From contig DHMZ01000059.1 of assembly GCA_002406055.1 (NCBI GenBank), forward strand, positions 1 to 22,040: a stretch of 22,040 bases of DNA, in the 5' to 3' direction. The stretch comes from Spirochaetales bacterium UBA4629 (GTDB lineage Bacteria; Spirochaetota; Spirochaetia; Sphaerochaetales; Sphaerochaetaceae). Numbering within the stretch: the stretch's first letter is position 1; each line of letters begins with the position of its first letter. The notes beneath the pieces were generated by a model. That model saw only the letters and a program-made list of their open reading frames with translations. It was not told the DNA's origin and made no database searches. Both the position numbers and the translations under genes were made by a program. Positions 14,898 to 21,498 of the stretch are shown here, one piece after another.

Positions 14898-14995
14898 CTG
14901 TTACATCCTCTTTTGACAAAATAATCGAGTAACAGTTTCTCGTGGTGTTACCACACGTACAAAGATTTATATACCATACTTTATGTCATTAACAA
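14898..14995 (-). promoter_or_regulatory. Promoter and palindromic leader of the MFS gene
   Basis: On the reverse strand TTGTTA (14995-14990) is followed by TATATA (14973-14968, 16 bp) or TATAAA (14971-14966, 18 bp). Just downstream is the perfect palindrome GTGGT-N3-ACCAC (14942-14954). Further on, CTGTTAC and GTAACAG form a 7-bp inverted repeat (14898-14904 with 14929-14935) ending next to the ATG. The hexamer GTAACA or its complement occurs three times in about 55 bases. Confidence 0.5.
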
Positions 14996-15011
14996 GAGTT
15001 GATTTATGATT

Positions 15012-15050
15012 TGGACAAAAAATAAAGCGACCCATAAAAACAAGTCGCTT
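15012..15050 (-). terminator. Rho-independent terminator of argS
   Basis: Reading the reverse strand after the argS stop: AAGCGAC, a 12-base loop, GTCGCTT, then TATTTTTTGT. The stem is 7 bp (15025-15031 with 15044-15050) and the U-tract is on the argS side. It separates argS from the MFS gene. Confidence 0.85.
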
Positions 15051-15070
15051 CTTTTTAATAAAGATAAAAA

Positions 15071-16855
15071 TTACATTACATCCAAGAATGGAACACCTAT
15101 TAGCTTAAAGCCATTCTTTAAGACTTGAAGAATCATCTCGCAAAGAGAAACTCTAGCCTGTATAAGTTCATCGGTCTCTGCGTTGAGAATTCTATTGTCG
15201 TGATAGTAATGACTAAATGTCTTTGCAACTTCATATAAATAAGTAGCAATGACAGAAGGATCAAAGCCATCTGCTGCTTTCTTCACATATTGAGGGAAAG
15301 AAGCAATTAAAGTAAGAAGTGTCTTCTCATCTTCGTTAGTCAATAGCTCACCCTTGAATTCTGTTTCCGTCTTTCCCTCTTCCTTGTATTTACGAAGAAT
15401 AGAAGAAAGACGAGCACCTGTATATTGTAAATATGGTCCAGTATTACCATTAAAAGAGATAGATTCTTTAGGATTAAAGACCATATCTTTTGTTGGAGAA
15501 ACTTGCAACAAGTAGTAATTAAGTGCACCAAGAGCAATCTTGCGACTAGTTGAATCTATATCATCAACTTTATCGCTACGATCTTTAGAAATAATCTCAT
15601 TCTTTGCTAACAAAGTTAATTCTGCTAGTAAATCATCAGCATCGACTACTGTTCCTTCTCTACTCTTCATTTTTCCATCAGGAAGATTAACCATACCATA
15701 GGAAAGGTGATGGAGCTCTTTAGCCCAATCATAACCAAGAAGAGACAAGCAATAGAAGAGGACCTTAAAGTGATACTGTTGCTCTGAAGCAACAACGTAT
15801 GTTAAGGAATCGAAAGGCCAATCTTTGTGACGTTCAATTGCTGTACCAATATCTTGTGTCATATATAGCGTTGTTCCATCTTTACGAAGAAGAACCTTTT
15901 TATCTAGTCCAATTGGCGCTAAATCAACTTGAACACTTCCATCTTCTTCCTTTGTAAAGACACCCTTTTCTACGCCCTTTAAAACCTCATCTTTTCCATA
16001 TTTGTATGTTTCAGATTCGTAGTAGTATTTATCGAAGGAGATTCCCATATTCTTGTAGCTTTCTTCTAGACCAGAAAGAGTCCATTCGTTCATTTTAGCC
16101 CAAAGCTTTCTTACCTCACTGTCTCCCTCTTCCCACTTTTTGAGCATCTTTTGAGCTTCTACAGTTGGATCAATGAAGTTTGGAGAGTTGACGATATCTG
16201 GATTATCTTTCTTCTTCTCTTCTACTTCTTTTTCCCACTGGGCAAATCTTACATAGTATCGTCCAACGAAATGATCACCTTTTTCATCTGTAGACTGAGG
16301 AGTCTCTCCATTACCAAAAGTAAGATAGGCAAGCATGCTCTTACAGATATGAACGCCCCTGTTATTGATTAAGTTTACCTTCTTTACCTCAGCGCCCTGA
16401 CTCTTTAAAAGTTCAGATACAGACTGACCTAAGCTATCATTTCTCATATGGCCAAGGTGGAGTGGCTTATTTGTATTTGGACAAGAGAACTCAACCATCA
16501 TTCTCTTATGCTCTAGGCTCTTACCCTCTCCATATTTATCGCCATCCTCTCTAACAGTTTTCAATATAGTTGAAGCAAGAGAAGGTAAATCTAAGCGTAC
16601 ATTTAAATATGGTCCAGCTATGATAATCTCTCCCTCAGGATGGTCTTTCTCTATTCGTGATGCAATATCTAAAACAATAGCAGCAGGGCTTTTATGTGCA
16701 TCTTTTGCATAAGGGAACATAGGGAAAGCTATATCGCCCATCTCCTTTTTAGGAGGAACACCCATTGTTAGTGATGGAATATCTTCTTTATTTAAATAAA
16801 GCTTTAATTCACTCTCAATTCTATTTTTCCAATCTTCTTTAAGTTTTGTAAGCAT
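15071..16855 (-). CDS. argS: Arginyl-tRNA synthetase
   Basis: A 594-residue class I synthetase that charges tRNA-Arg. Motifs in order: an N-terminal Add1-type domain with GDIAFPMFPYAK (40-51), FSCPNTNKPLHLGHMRND with the HIGH-type HLGH at 133-136, and YGMVNLPDGKMKSREGTVVD with the KMSKS equivalent KMKSREG (395-401). The C-terminal anticodon-binding domain contains YTGARLSSILRKY and ends in the typical FLDVM. Length is normal for the family. A GAGG site lies 5 nt before the ATG. The gene has its own promoter in the 56-bp gap after birA and its own terminator. Confidence 0.97.
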   Translation of the reverse strand: MLTKLKEDWKNRIESELKLYLNKEDIPSLTMGVPPKKEMGDIAFPMFPYAKDAHKSPAAIVLDIASRIEKDHPEGEIIIAGPYLNVRLDLPSLASTILKTVREDGDKYGEGKSLEHKRMMVEFSCPNTNKPLHLGHMRNDSLGQSVSELLKSQGAEVKKVNLINNRGVHICKSMLAYLTFGNGETPQSTDEKGDHFVGRYYVRFAQWEKEVEEKKKDNPDIVNSPNFIDPTVEAQKMLKKWEEGDSEVRKLWAKMNEWTLSGLEESYKNMGISFDKYYYESETYKYGKDEVLKGVEKGVFTKEEDGSVQVDLAPIGLDKKVLLRKDGTTLYMTQDIGTAIERHKDWPFDSLTYVVASEQQYHFKVLFYCLSLLGYDWAKELHHLSYGMVNLPDGKMKSREGTVVDADDLLAELTLLAKNEIISKDRSDKVDDIDSTSRKIALGALNYYLLQVSPTKDMVFNPKESISFNGNTGPYLQYTGARLSSILRKYKEEGKTETEFKGELLTNEDEKTLLTLIASFPQYVKKAADGFDPSVIATYLYEVAKTFSHYYHDNRILNAETDELIQARVSLCEMILQVLKNGFKLIGVPFLDVM

Positions 16856-16873
16856 TTAAACCTCAACTCTTTG

Positions 16874-16902
16874 ATAATACCAAGTCAAACTCTCATAGTG
16901 AA
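16874..16902 (-). promoter_or_regulatory. Promoter of argS
   Basis: Reverse-strand TTCACT (16902-16897), a 17-bp spacer, and TATTAT (16879-16874). Transcription would begin about 10 nt before the GAGG site, so argS need not depend on the birA promoter. Confidence 0.55.
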
Positions 16903-16911
16903 GTATCTTAG

Positions 16912-17862
16912 TTATAATCTAATACTTATCTCACCAGAAGAAAGACTTTCTTCCTCTCCATTACCATAACGAACCATAAGATGTCCAGAAGAGTCTAAAT
17001 CATAAGCATAAGCTTCTTTTGTCTCTCCAATCTTTATTACTTTAACTCTTTTATTTAACACAAAACATTTTTTCTTATACTCGCTAAGGAAATCTTCATC
17101 TTGTATCTCAACAATTCTTTTGCAACATTGAGCAATAACATCTGCCCTTTTAATTGGACAATTTCCATCAGGATAAAAAGAAGTAGCAATGTCCAACAAG
17201 TCTGGGCTAAACTCTTCTGTCTTTGTTTTCAGATTTATACCACAACCAATAACTACTTTATCGAGAGTTTTTTGCTCCATGTTAAAAATACCCTCAGTTA
17301 ATATTCCAACACACTTTTTACCTCTTATGTAGATATCATTAACCCATTTAATAGAGGTTTCTATGCCCGTAAGTTTTTCTAAAACCTCACTAATTGCCAT
17401 TGCGGCAGATATCGTTATTAAATCAGGATTCTTTATTTTTGTCCCATTCAAAACAAGAGAAAAATAGACTCCTCCCCGAGGAGATTCAAAGCTGCGACCA
17501 AGTCGTCCTCGTCCTCCACTTTGAAATGAAGCTGTTACAACATAAGGAGGTTTTGCTCCATCAGATGCAATTATCTTAGCATCTCTATTTGTAGATATCG
17601 TTTCATCTAAGTAATACACTTTTATATCATCACTGCCAAAAGATGAAACTAAGGCCTCTTTGTTGAGAATATCATTGTTATCCACCAATCTATAGCCATA
17701 ATGCTTTTTGCTTTCTATTTCATAGCCATTCTTACGTAAGCTTTCAATTGCCTTAAAAACAGCCATGCGAGAAACCTTAGTCTTCTCACTGAGTTCTTCT
17801 CCACTAAGATAAAGACTCTCATTGTTCTCTAAAAGCTTTAATACTTGTTCTTTTGTTGTCAT
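16912..17862 (-). CDS. birA: Bifunctional biotin-protein ligase / biotin repressor BirA
   Basis: A 316-residue two-function protein. The N-terminal 60 residues form a winged helix (TKVSRMAVFKAIESLRKNGY). The ligase domain has the biotinyl-AMP loop SGGRGRLGRSF (115-125), PRGGVYFSL, the catalytic KWVND (172-176) and GILTE (186-190), with a small C-terminal SH3-like domain ending SSGEISIRL. It biotinylates carboxylase or decarboxylase carriers and, as biotinyl-AMP complex, represses biotin genes. The presence of the helix-turn-helix agrees with the operator found in its upstream region. No Shine-Dalgarno precedes the ATG, and the -10 lies 6 nt upstream, so the mRNA is probably leaderless. It is divergent from bioY. 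Confidence 0.95.
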   Translation of the reverse strand: MTTKEQVLKLLENNESLYLSGEELSEKTKVSRMAVFKAIESLRKNGYEIESKKHYGYRLVDNNDILNKEALVSSFGSDDIKVYYLDETISTNRDAKIIASDGAKPPYVVTASFQSGGRGRLGRSFESPRGGVYFSLVLNGTKIKNPDLITISAAMAISEVLEKLTGIETSIKWVNDIYIRGKKCVGILTEGIFNMEQKTLDKVVIGCGINLKTKTEEFSPDLLDIATSFYPDGNCPIKRADVIAQCCKRIVEIQDEDFLSEYKKKCFVLNKRVKVIKIGETKEAYAYDLDSSGHLMVRYGNGEEESLSSGEISIRL

Positions 17863-17868
17863 AAAAAA

Positions 17869-17897
17869 AGAATAGCTTTTGTTTGTAAACCAGTCAA
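17869..17897 (-). promoter_or_regulatory. birA promoter, predicted leaderless
   Basis: Reverse-strand TTGACT (17897-17892), a 17-bp spacer, and TATTCT (17874-17869), then six T residues and the ATG at 17862. The -10 therefore occupies -12 to -7 from the start codon. The left half of the BirA box lies in the spacer. Confidence 0.65.
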
Positions 17898-17914
17898 TGT
17901 AAAGTGGTTGACAG
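17883..17914. promoter_or_regulatory. BirA operator (BirA box)
   Basis: TTGTAAACC (17883-17891), 14 bases, GGTTGACAG (17906-17914). The two 9-base arms are complementary at seven of nine positions, and half-sites and spacing match the published BirA consensus TTGTAAACC-N14/15-GGTTTACAA. The left arm sits in the birA promoter spacer and the right arm contains the bioY -35. One dimer of BirA-biotinyl-AMP could therefore shut both promoters. Confidence 0.85.
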
Positions 17915-17943
17915 TACTCTAATCTTTTTCTTATTCTCCCCTT
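17908..17943 (+). promoter_or_regulatory. bioY promoter, predicted leaderless
   Basis: A perfect TTGACA (17908-17913), an 18-bp spacer, and TATTCT (17932-17937), followed by CCCCTT and the ATG at 17944. The same TATTCT-N6-ATG arrangement is found for birA on the other strand. No Shine-Dalgarno is present. Confidence 0.65.
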
Positions 17944-18483
17944 ATGATAATACTTACAGCCCTTTTTACTGCCTTAATTAGCGCAGGTACATTTATTAAG
18001 ATTCCAATGGTTCCTGTTGCCATGACACTGCAAACACTCTTTGTTTTCTTAACAGCGTTGCTTCTACCATTTAAATGGGCAACACTCTCTGTTGTTCTAT
18101 ATATAGTTTTAGGAGCAATTGGCCTTCCTATCTTTACTTCAGGTGGTGGCCTCGGTGCCCTATTAAGTCCAACAGGTGGCTTTATCTTTGGCTTCCTTTT
18201 ATCTGTAATGGTTGGATCTCTATTAAGCAAAAGAAACCATAAATCCTTTTTGTATAATCTCCTCGTTGTACTTGTTATGGAAGTTCTAACATACCTAATC
18301 GGTATTCCATGGCTAAAGATTAAGCTTTCAACAACATGGGCAAAAGCTTTTTCTGTAGGTCTTGTTCCATTTATTATTGGCGATGGAGTAAAAATAATTG
18401 TAGCGTCACTGAGCGCAAGAGTGTTGTATCCTGAAGTTGAAAAGGTATCTGAAAAGCTAAGAAATAGAGAAAGTGAGGAGTAA
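17944..18483 (+). CDS. bioY: Biotin transporter BioY (ECF S component)
   Basis: A 179-residue membrane protein of about six helices, the substrate-binding S component for biotin uptake, working alone or with a shared ECF energy module encoded elsewhere. Family motifs: AGTFIKIPMVPVAMTLQTLFV (14-34 region), LGAIGLPIF, GGGLGALLSPTGGFIFGF (67-84) and the C-terminal PFIIGDGVKI. The homology starts almost at the ATG, and a stop in frame at 17920 rules out a start further upstream, so the start is secure although there is no ribosome binding site. No bioM/bioN or other biotin biosynthesis gene is beside it. Regulation by the adjacent BirA box is expected. Confidence 0.95.
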   Translation: MIILTALFTALISAGTFIKIPMVPVAMTLQTLFVFLTALLLPFKWATLSVVLYIVLGAIGLPIFTSGGGLGALLSPTGGFIFGFLLSVMVGSLLSKRNHKSFLYNLLVVLVMEVLTYLIGIPWLKIKLSTTWAKAFSVGLVPFIIGDGVKIIVASLSARVLYPEVEKVSEKLRNRESEE

Positions 18484-18509
18484 GCCTTTAAAAAAGGAGC
18501 TTGATTAAT

Positions 18510-18521
18510 TATTATTTAATT
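18510..18521 (+). promoter_or_regulatory. Predicted leaderless promoter of cysE
   Basis: TATTAT (18510-18515) occupies -12 to -7 from the ATG at 18522, with TTTAAA (18487-18492) at 17-bp spacing as a possible -35. The AAGGAG at 18494-18499 is 22 nt from this ATG and only 1 nt from an alternative TTG at 18501, so it fits neither start. Confidence 0.45.
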
Positions 18522-19412
18522 ATGAAATTTGATTCTTCTCCTTTTTTAAAACAATATCTTTCTTCTTTTTCTAGGCAGAAGGATAATAAATCAGATTTTC
18601 GTAACTGCCAGCTTCCAGATAGAATGGAAGTAAGGGAGATGATGGAAGAGTTTAGAACATTGCTTTTTCCTGACTACGAAGAAATAACATCTAAGGGTAT
18701 GCTTGAAACTGTTATTTCACGTCATATGGAAAGAGCATCAAATCTTCTTTATCACTCTGCTCTTCTTGCTTATTTAATTACAGACGATGAATTAAACGCT
18801 GAGAAAAAAGCCCAGAAGATAACATCTTCCCTATTAGAAGAACTTCCTTCAATAAGAGAAATGCTAAAGAAAGATGGAGAAGCAGGATACGATGGTGACC
18901 CTGCAGCAAAGAGCGTGTCAGAGATAATTCTTAGCTATCCTGGTTTTAAAGCTATAACAGTTCACCGTATTGGCCACTTCTTATTCAGACATGGACTACC
19001 TTTAATTCCTAGAATGCTAAATGAATTAGTCCATTCAGATACAGGCATAGACATCCACCCTGGTGCAACAATTGGAGAGTATTTCTTTATTGACCACGGC
19101 ACAGGTGTTGTAATTGGTGAAACAACTGTAATTGGCAATTATGTTAAGATATACCAAGGAGTAACGCTTGGAGCTCTATCATTTCCTAAAGACGGATGTG
19201 GACTCCTTTTAAGAGACACAAAGAGACACCCAACAATAGAAGACAAAGTTACTATCTATGCTAATGCTTCAATCCTTGGTGATATTACGATCGGCCACGA
19301 TAGTATTATTGGTTCAAACGCTTGGATTAAAGATAGCGTAAAGCCATATTCAAGAGTAAAGCCTGAAGACGTAAACGTCACACTTCAATTGAAACCTCGA
19401 GAGGAAAAATAG
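18522..19412 (+). CDS. cysE: Serine O-acetyltransferase (CysE/EpsC type)
   Basis: A 296-residue enzyme making O-acetylserine from serine and acetyl-CoA, the first step of cysteine synthesis. The N-terminal half is helical. The left-handed beta-helix of hexapeptide repeats runs from about 171: HSDTGIDIHPGATIGE, FIDHGTGVVIGE with catalytic His192, IYQGVTLGA, KRHP with His236 and ILGDITIG. It belongs to the longer EpsC-like form found in several anaerobes. I start at the ATG at 18522; a TTG at 18501 would add 7 residues (MINYYLI). It follows bioY by 38 bases, with no functional link. The last 35 bases overlap mtaB on the other strand. Confidence 0.9.
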   Translation: MKFDSSPFLKQYLSSFSRQKDNKSDFRNCQLPDRMEVREMMEEFRTLLFPDYEEITSKGMLETVISRHMERASNLLYHSALLAYLITDDELNAEKKAQKITSSLLEELPSIREMLKKDGEAGYDGDPAAKSVSEIILSYPGFKAITVHRIGHFLFRHGLPLIPRMLNELVHSDTGIDIHPGATIGEYFFIDHGTGVVIGETTVIGNYVKIYQGVTLGALSFPKDGCGLLLRDTKRHPTIEDKVTIYANASILGDITIGHDSIIGSNAWIKDSVKPYSRVKPEDVNVTLQLKPREEK

Positions 19413-20658
19413 AAGTAAACTTACCTTTATAGAGCTCCCCTTCTTTAATGGCAAAAGATGGAGGAGCTATTATTTTTGCTTTAAGGTAGTTACCTGTTGT
19501 ACCTTCACCATTTTTCTCAGCTATTATCTCTGTCATCTTTCCATTTTGCCTGAAAATATAATCTCTGCTCTGTCGTTGAGAGAGTTCGCGTAATCTCTCG
19601 GCCCTTTCGTCTCTAACTCTCTCCTCAATCTTTAATTTTGAGTTAAACAAAGGAGTTCCTTCTCTTGGTGAATAAGGAAAGACGTGAAAAGAAGAGAAGT
19701 TATTTTTCTCAAGGAAATTGTATGTTATTTCAGCATCCTCTTCGCTTTCTCCTGGAAGTCCTGCAATGACATCACAACCAATAAAAGGATCATCTTTTAT
19801 TTCTCTAAGTTTCTTTATAATGTACTCAACGTGACTAATTGAATACTTTCTTTGGGCTATCTGTAATACCCTATCTGACGCAGTCTGGATTGGGATATGG
19901 AAATGAGGAAAAATTCGAGGATCTTTAATCTGTTCTAGAAGTAAGTCATCTACCCCATCTGGTTCCATTGAAGAAAGTCTAAAGCGAATGTCTGGACCAA
20001 CATTTTTCAGAATCTCTGACATTAGCCCTCCAAGACCCCGCCCATTATGATCATAGTTCGTAAGATTAACGCCTGTGAGCATTACTTCATGGAAGCCTTC
20101 GCTTTCAAGCTTTAAGACCCTCTTAATAACCTCACTACTATCTAAAAACCTAGAAGGACCACGTACTATTGTTGTCTTGCAATAGCCACAAGAATTATCG
20201 CATCCATCTTGAACTTTAAGGTAGGCTCGAGAGTGATAAGAGAAAGAAGAAGGATTGTAATCAAAGACAGAGCTTGGACAATCTTTAAAAGACTTTATTC
20301 TTTCAAAGAGAGAAGACTCATCAGTTCCTTTTAGCGAGGGTGCTAGCTTTAGTAAGGACGCCTTATTTGATAGAGAAAATACAACTATTTTATCTCCTAG
20401 CTTCTCTATCTCTTCTTTAGAGTTTTCTGCATAACAGCCAGAGACAATAACTGTCTTATTGTCTTCAGAAAACAAACGAATCATACGTCTTGCCTTTTGT
20501 TCAGCTTTACTTGTTACAGCACAAGTATTTACTATAATTAGTTCGGCATCCTTACTTTCTTTTACTACATTCCATCCATTCGCTTTGAAGCTATCTGCAA
20601 TAGCCTCGCTTTCGCATTGATTAAGACGACAGCCTAATGTATAGATAAATACTCTCAT
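19378..20658 (-). CDS. mtaB: tRNA t6A37 methylthiotransferase MtaB
   Basis: A 426-residue radical-SAM enzyme that adds the 2-methylthio group to t6A37 of ANN-decoding tRNAs. The N-terminal methylthiotransferase domain has cluster cysteines Cys10 (TLGCRLN), Cys46 (VNTCAVT) and Cys75 (VSGCYAE). The radical-SAM cluster is Cys153, Cys157 and Cys160 (DGCDNSCGYC), followed by RGPSR. A TRAM-like C-terminus closes the protein. The start MRVFIYTLGCRLNQCESE is typical of the MtaB branch rather than MiaB or RimO. Its ATG overlaps the tyrA stop (ATGA), so the two are probably coupled. Its end overlaps cysE by 35 bases, and no terminator separates them. Confidence 0.93.
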   Translation of the reverse strand: MRVFIYTLGCRLNQCESEAIADSFKANGWNVVKESKDAELIIVNTCAVTSKAEQKARRMIRLFSEDNKTVIVSGCYAENSKEEIEKLGDKIVVFSLSNKASLLKLAPSLKGTDESSLFERIKSFKDCPSSVFDYNPSSFSYHSRAYLKVQDGCDNSCGYCKTTIVRGPSRFLDSSEVIKRVLKLESEGFHEVMLTGVNLTNYDHNGRGLGGLMSEILKNVGPDIRFRLSSMEPDGVDDLLLEQIKDPRIFPHFHIPIQTASDRVLQIAQRKYSISHVEYIIKKLREIKDDPFIGCDVIAGLPGESEEDAEITYNFLEKNNFSSFHVFPYSPREGTPLFNSKLKIEERVRDERAERLRELSQRQSRDYIFRQNGKMTEIIAEKNGEGTTGNYLKAKIIAPPSFAIKEGELYKGKFTSIFPLEVSIEV

Positions 20659-21404
20659 CTCTTGTCGTGTCCTCGCTCTAACATATAACCAACATTCTCA
20701 ATAGCTAGACGCAATGAATGCCTCATATCTTTTGTGTATGGATTATAGCGTTGTAAATCACAAAAAAGCTGCAAGGGGTCATTACATGTTTGCTCAACAA
20801 TTTCCATTAATGCATTGTAACCCTTCGTTGCTATTTCTGTTGGTTCTAGATTCATCTCCGATAGTATTCTTCCAACAAAATGAGTAACGCCTTGGGAAAA
20901 GGCGGCCTCCCTGTCATGGTCATCTGCTGTCATCTCTATAACATGTAATTTCATTGATAAGAAGAGCTTTTTGACCATCTCAAAACGCTCATCTTCTTCG
21001 CTTATTGGACACATTACTACTGGAAGATTATCCAGTCCATCTTTACCTGAATCAGGACCAAACATTGGGTGTGTTGCAATTTTATATACAGAGGGAGAAA
21101 TGTTTGTTTTCATCCACTCTACTGGATATGTTTTTACAGAACATGTATCCATAACAATTGTATTCTCACCTATCTTTGAGCTAGTCTTTTTTAAGACCTC
21201 TTCAAAGGCAGAAATTGTAACACAATAAAATAGAAGATCTGCAGAGAGAACCTCTTCTTCACTTGCGAATTCAACGTCTTCTATTGGAACATGTGAAGAA
21301 CGAGAATAAGCAATAACTTTATTTTTTGTACTTGCTAAGCTTTTAGCCCAAAAAGACCCGAATCTTCCTAAACCGTAGACACCTATAACCATATGAAAAA
21401 GCAT
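20655..21404 (-). CDS. tyrA: Prephenate dehydrogenase
   Basis: A 249-residue NAD(P)-dependent dehydrogenase of tyrosine synthesis. The Rossmann motif GLGRFG (11-16) is next to the N-terminus, followed by YCVTISAFEEVL, DTCSVK (86-91) and the catalytic-site THPMFGPDSG (His112). The helical C-terminal domain includes HFVGRIL and DPLQLFCDLQRYNPY. It is a short TyrA without the chorismate mutase or ACT domains found in some relatives. Whether it prefers prephenate or arogenate cannot be read from the sequence. I use the ATG at 21404; the ATG at 21392 (MVIGVYGLGRFG) fits homologues equally well, and neither has a clear Shine-Dalgarno. It overlaps mtaB by four bases and is divergent from pduL. Confidence 0.88.
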   Translation of the reverse strand: MLFHMVIGVYGLGRFGSFWAKSLASTKNKVIAYSRSSHVPIEDVEFASEEEVLSADLLFYCVTISAFEEVLKKTSSKIGENTIVMDTCSVKTYPVEWMKTNISPSVYKIATHPMFGPDSGKDGLDNLPVVMCPISEEDERFEMVKKLFLSMKLHVIEMTADDHDREAAFSQGVTHFVGRILSEMNLEPTEIATKGYNALMEIVEQTCNDPLQLFCDLQRYNPYTKDMRHSLRLAIENVGYMLERGHDKR

Positions 21405-21420
21405 ACCTATTTAACAATCT

Positions 21421-21465
21421 CTCTGCAACAGAGTTATTGAATAGTGCTCTGTTTTGTAGAATAAT
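21421..21465. promoter_or_regulatory. tyrA-pduL intergenic repeats and pduL promoter
   Basis: CTCTG-CAA-CAGAG (21421-21433) is a perfect small palindrome, and its AACAGAG arm (21427-21433) pairs again with CTCTGTT at 21447-21453. On the + strand TTGAAT (21437-21442), a 17-bp spacer and AATAAT (21460-21465) make a plausible pduL promoter, whose spacer contains the last CTCTGTT. Confidence 0.45.
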
Positions 21466-21498
21466 TAAAGACGTAAAATATTCACTGGAGGAATATAA

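Noticed and set aside
16883..16888. TTGACT on the reverse strand as the argS -35
   Set aside because: No -10 at a workable distance; TTCACT-N17-TATTAT nearby fits better.
17931..18230. A 99-codon open frame opposite bioY
   Set aside because: Proline/lysine-rich antisense shadow of a strongly conserved membrane protein.
18485..18498. Small hairpin CCTTT-AAA-AAAGG after bioY as a terminator
   Set aside because: AT-rich 5-bp stem with a 3-base loop and no T-run; too weak to call.
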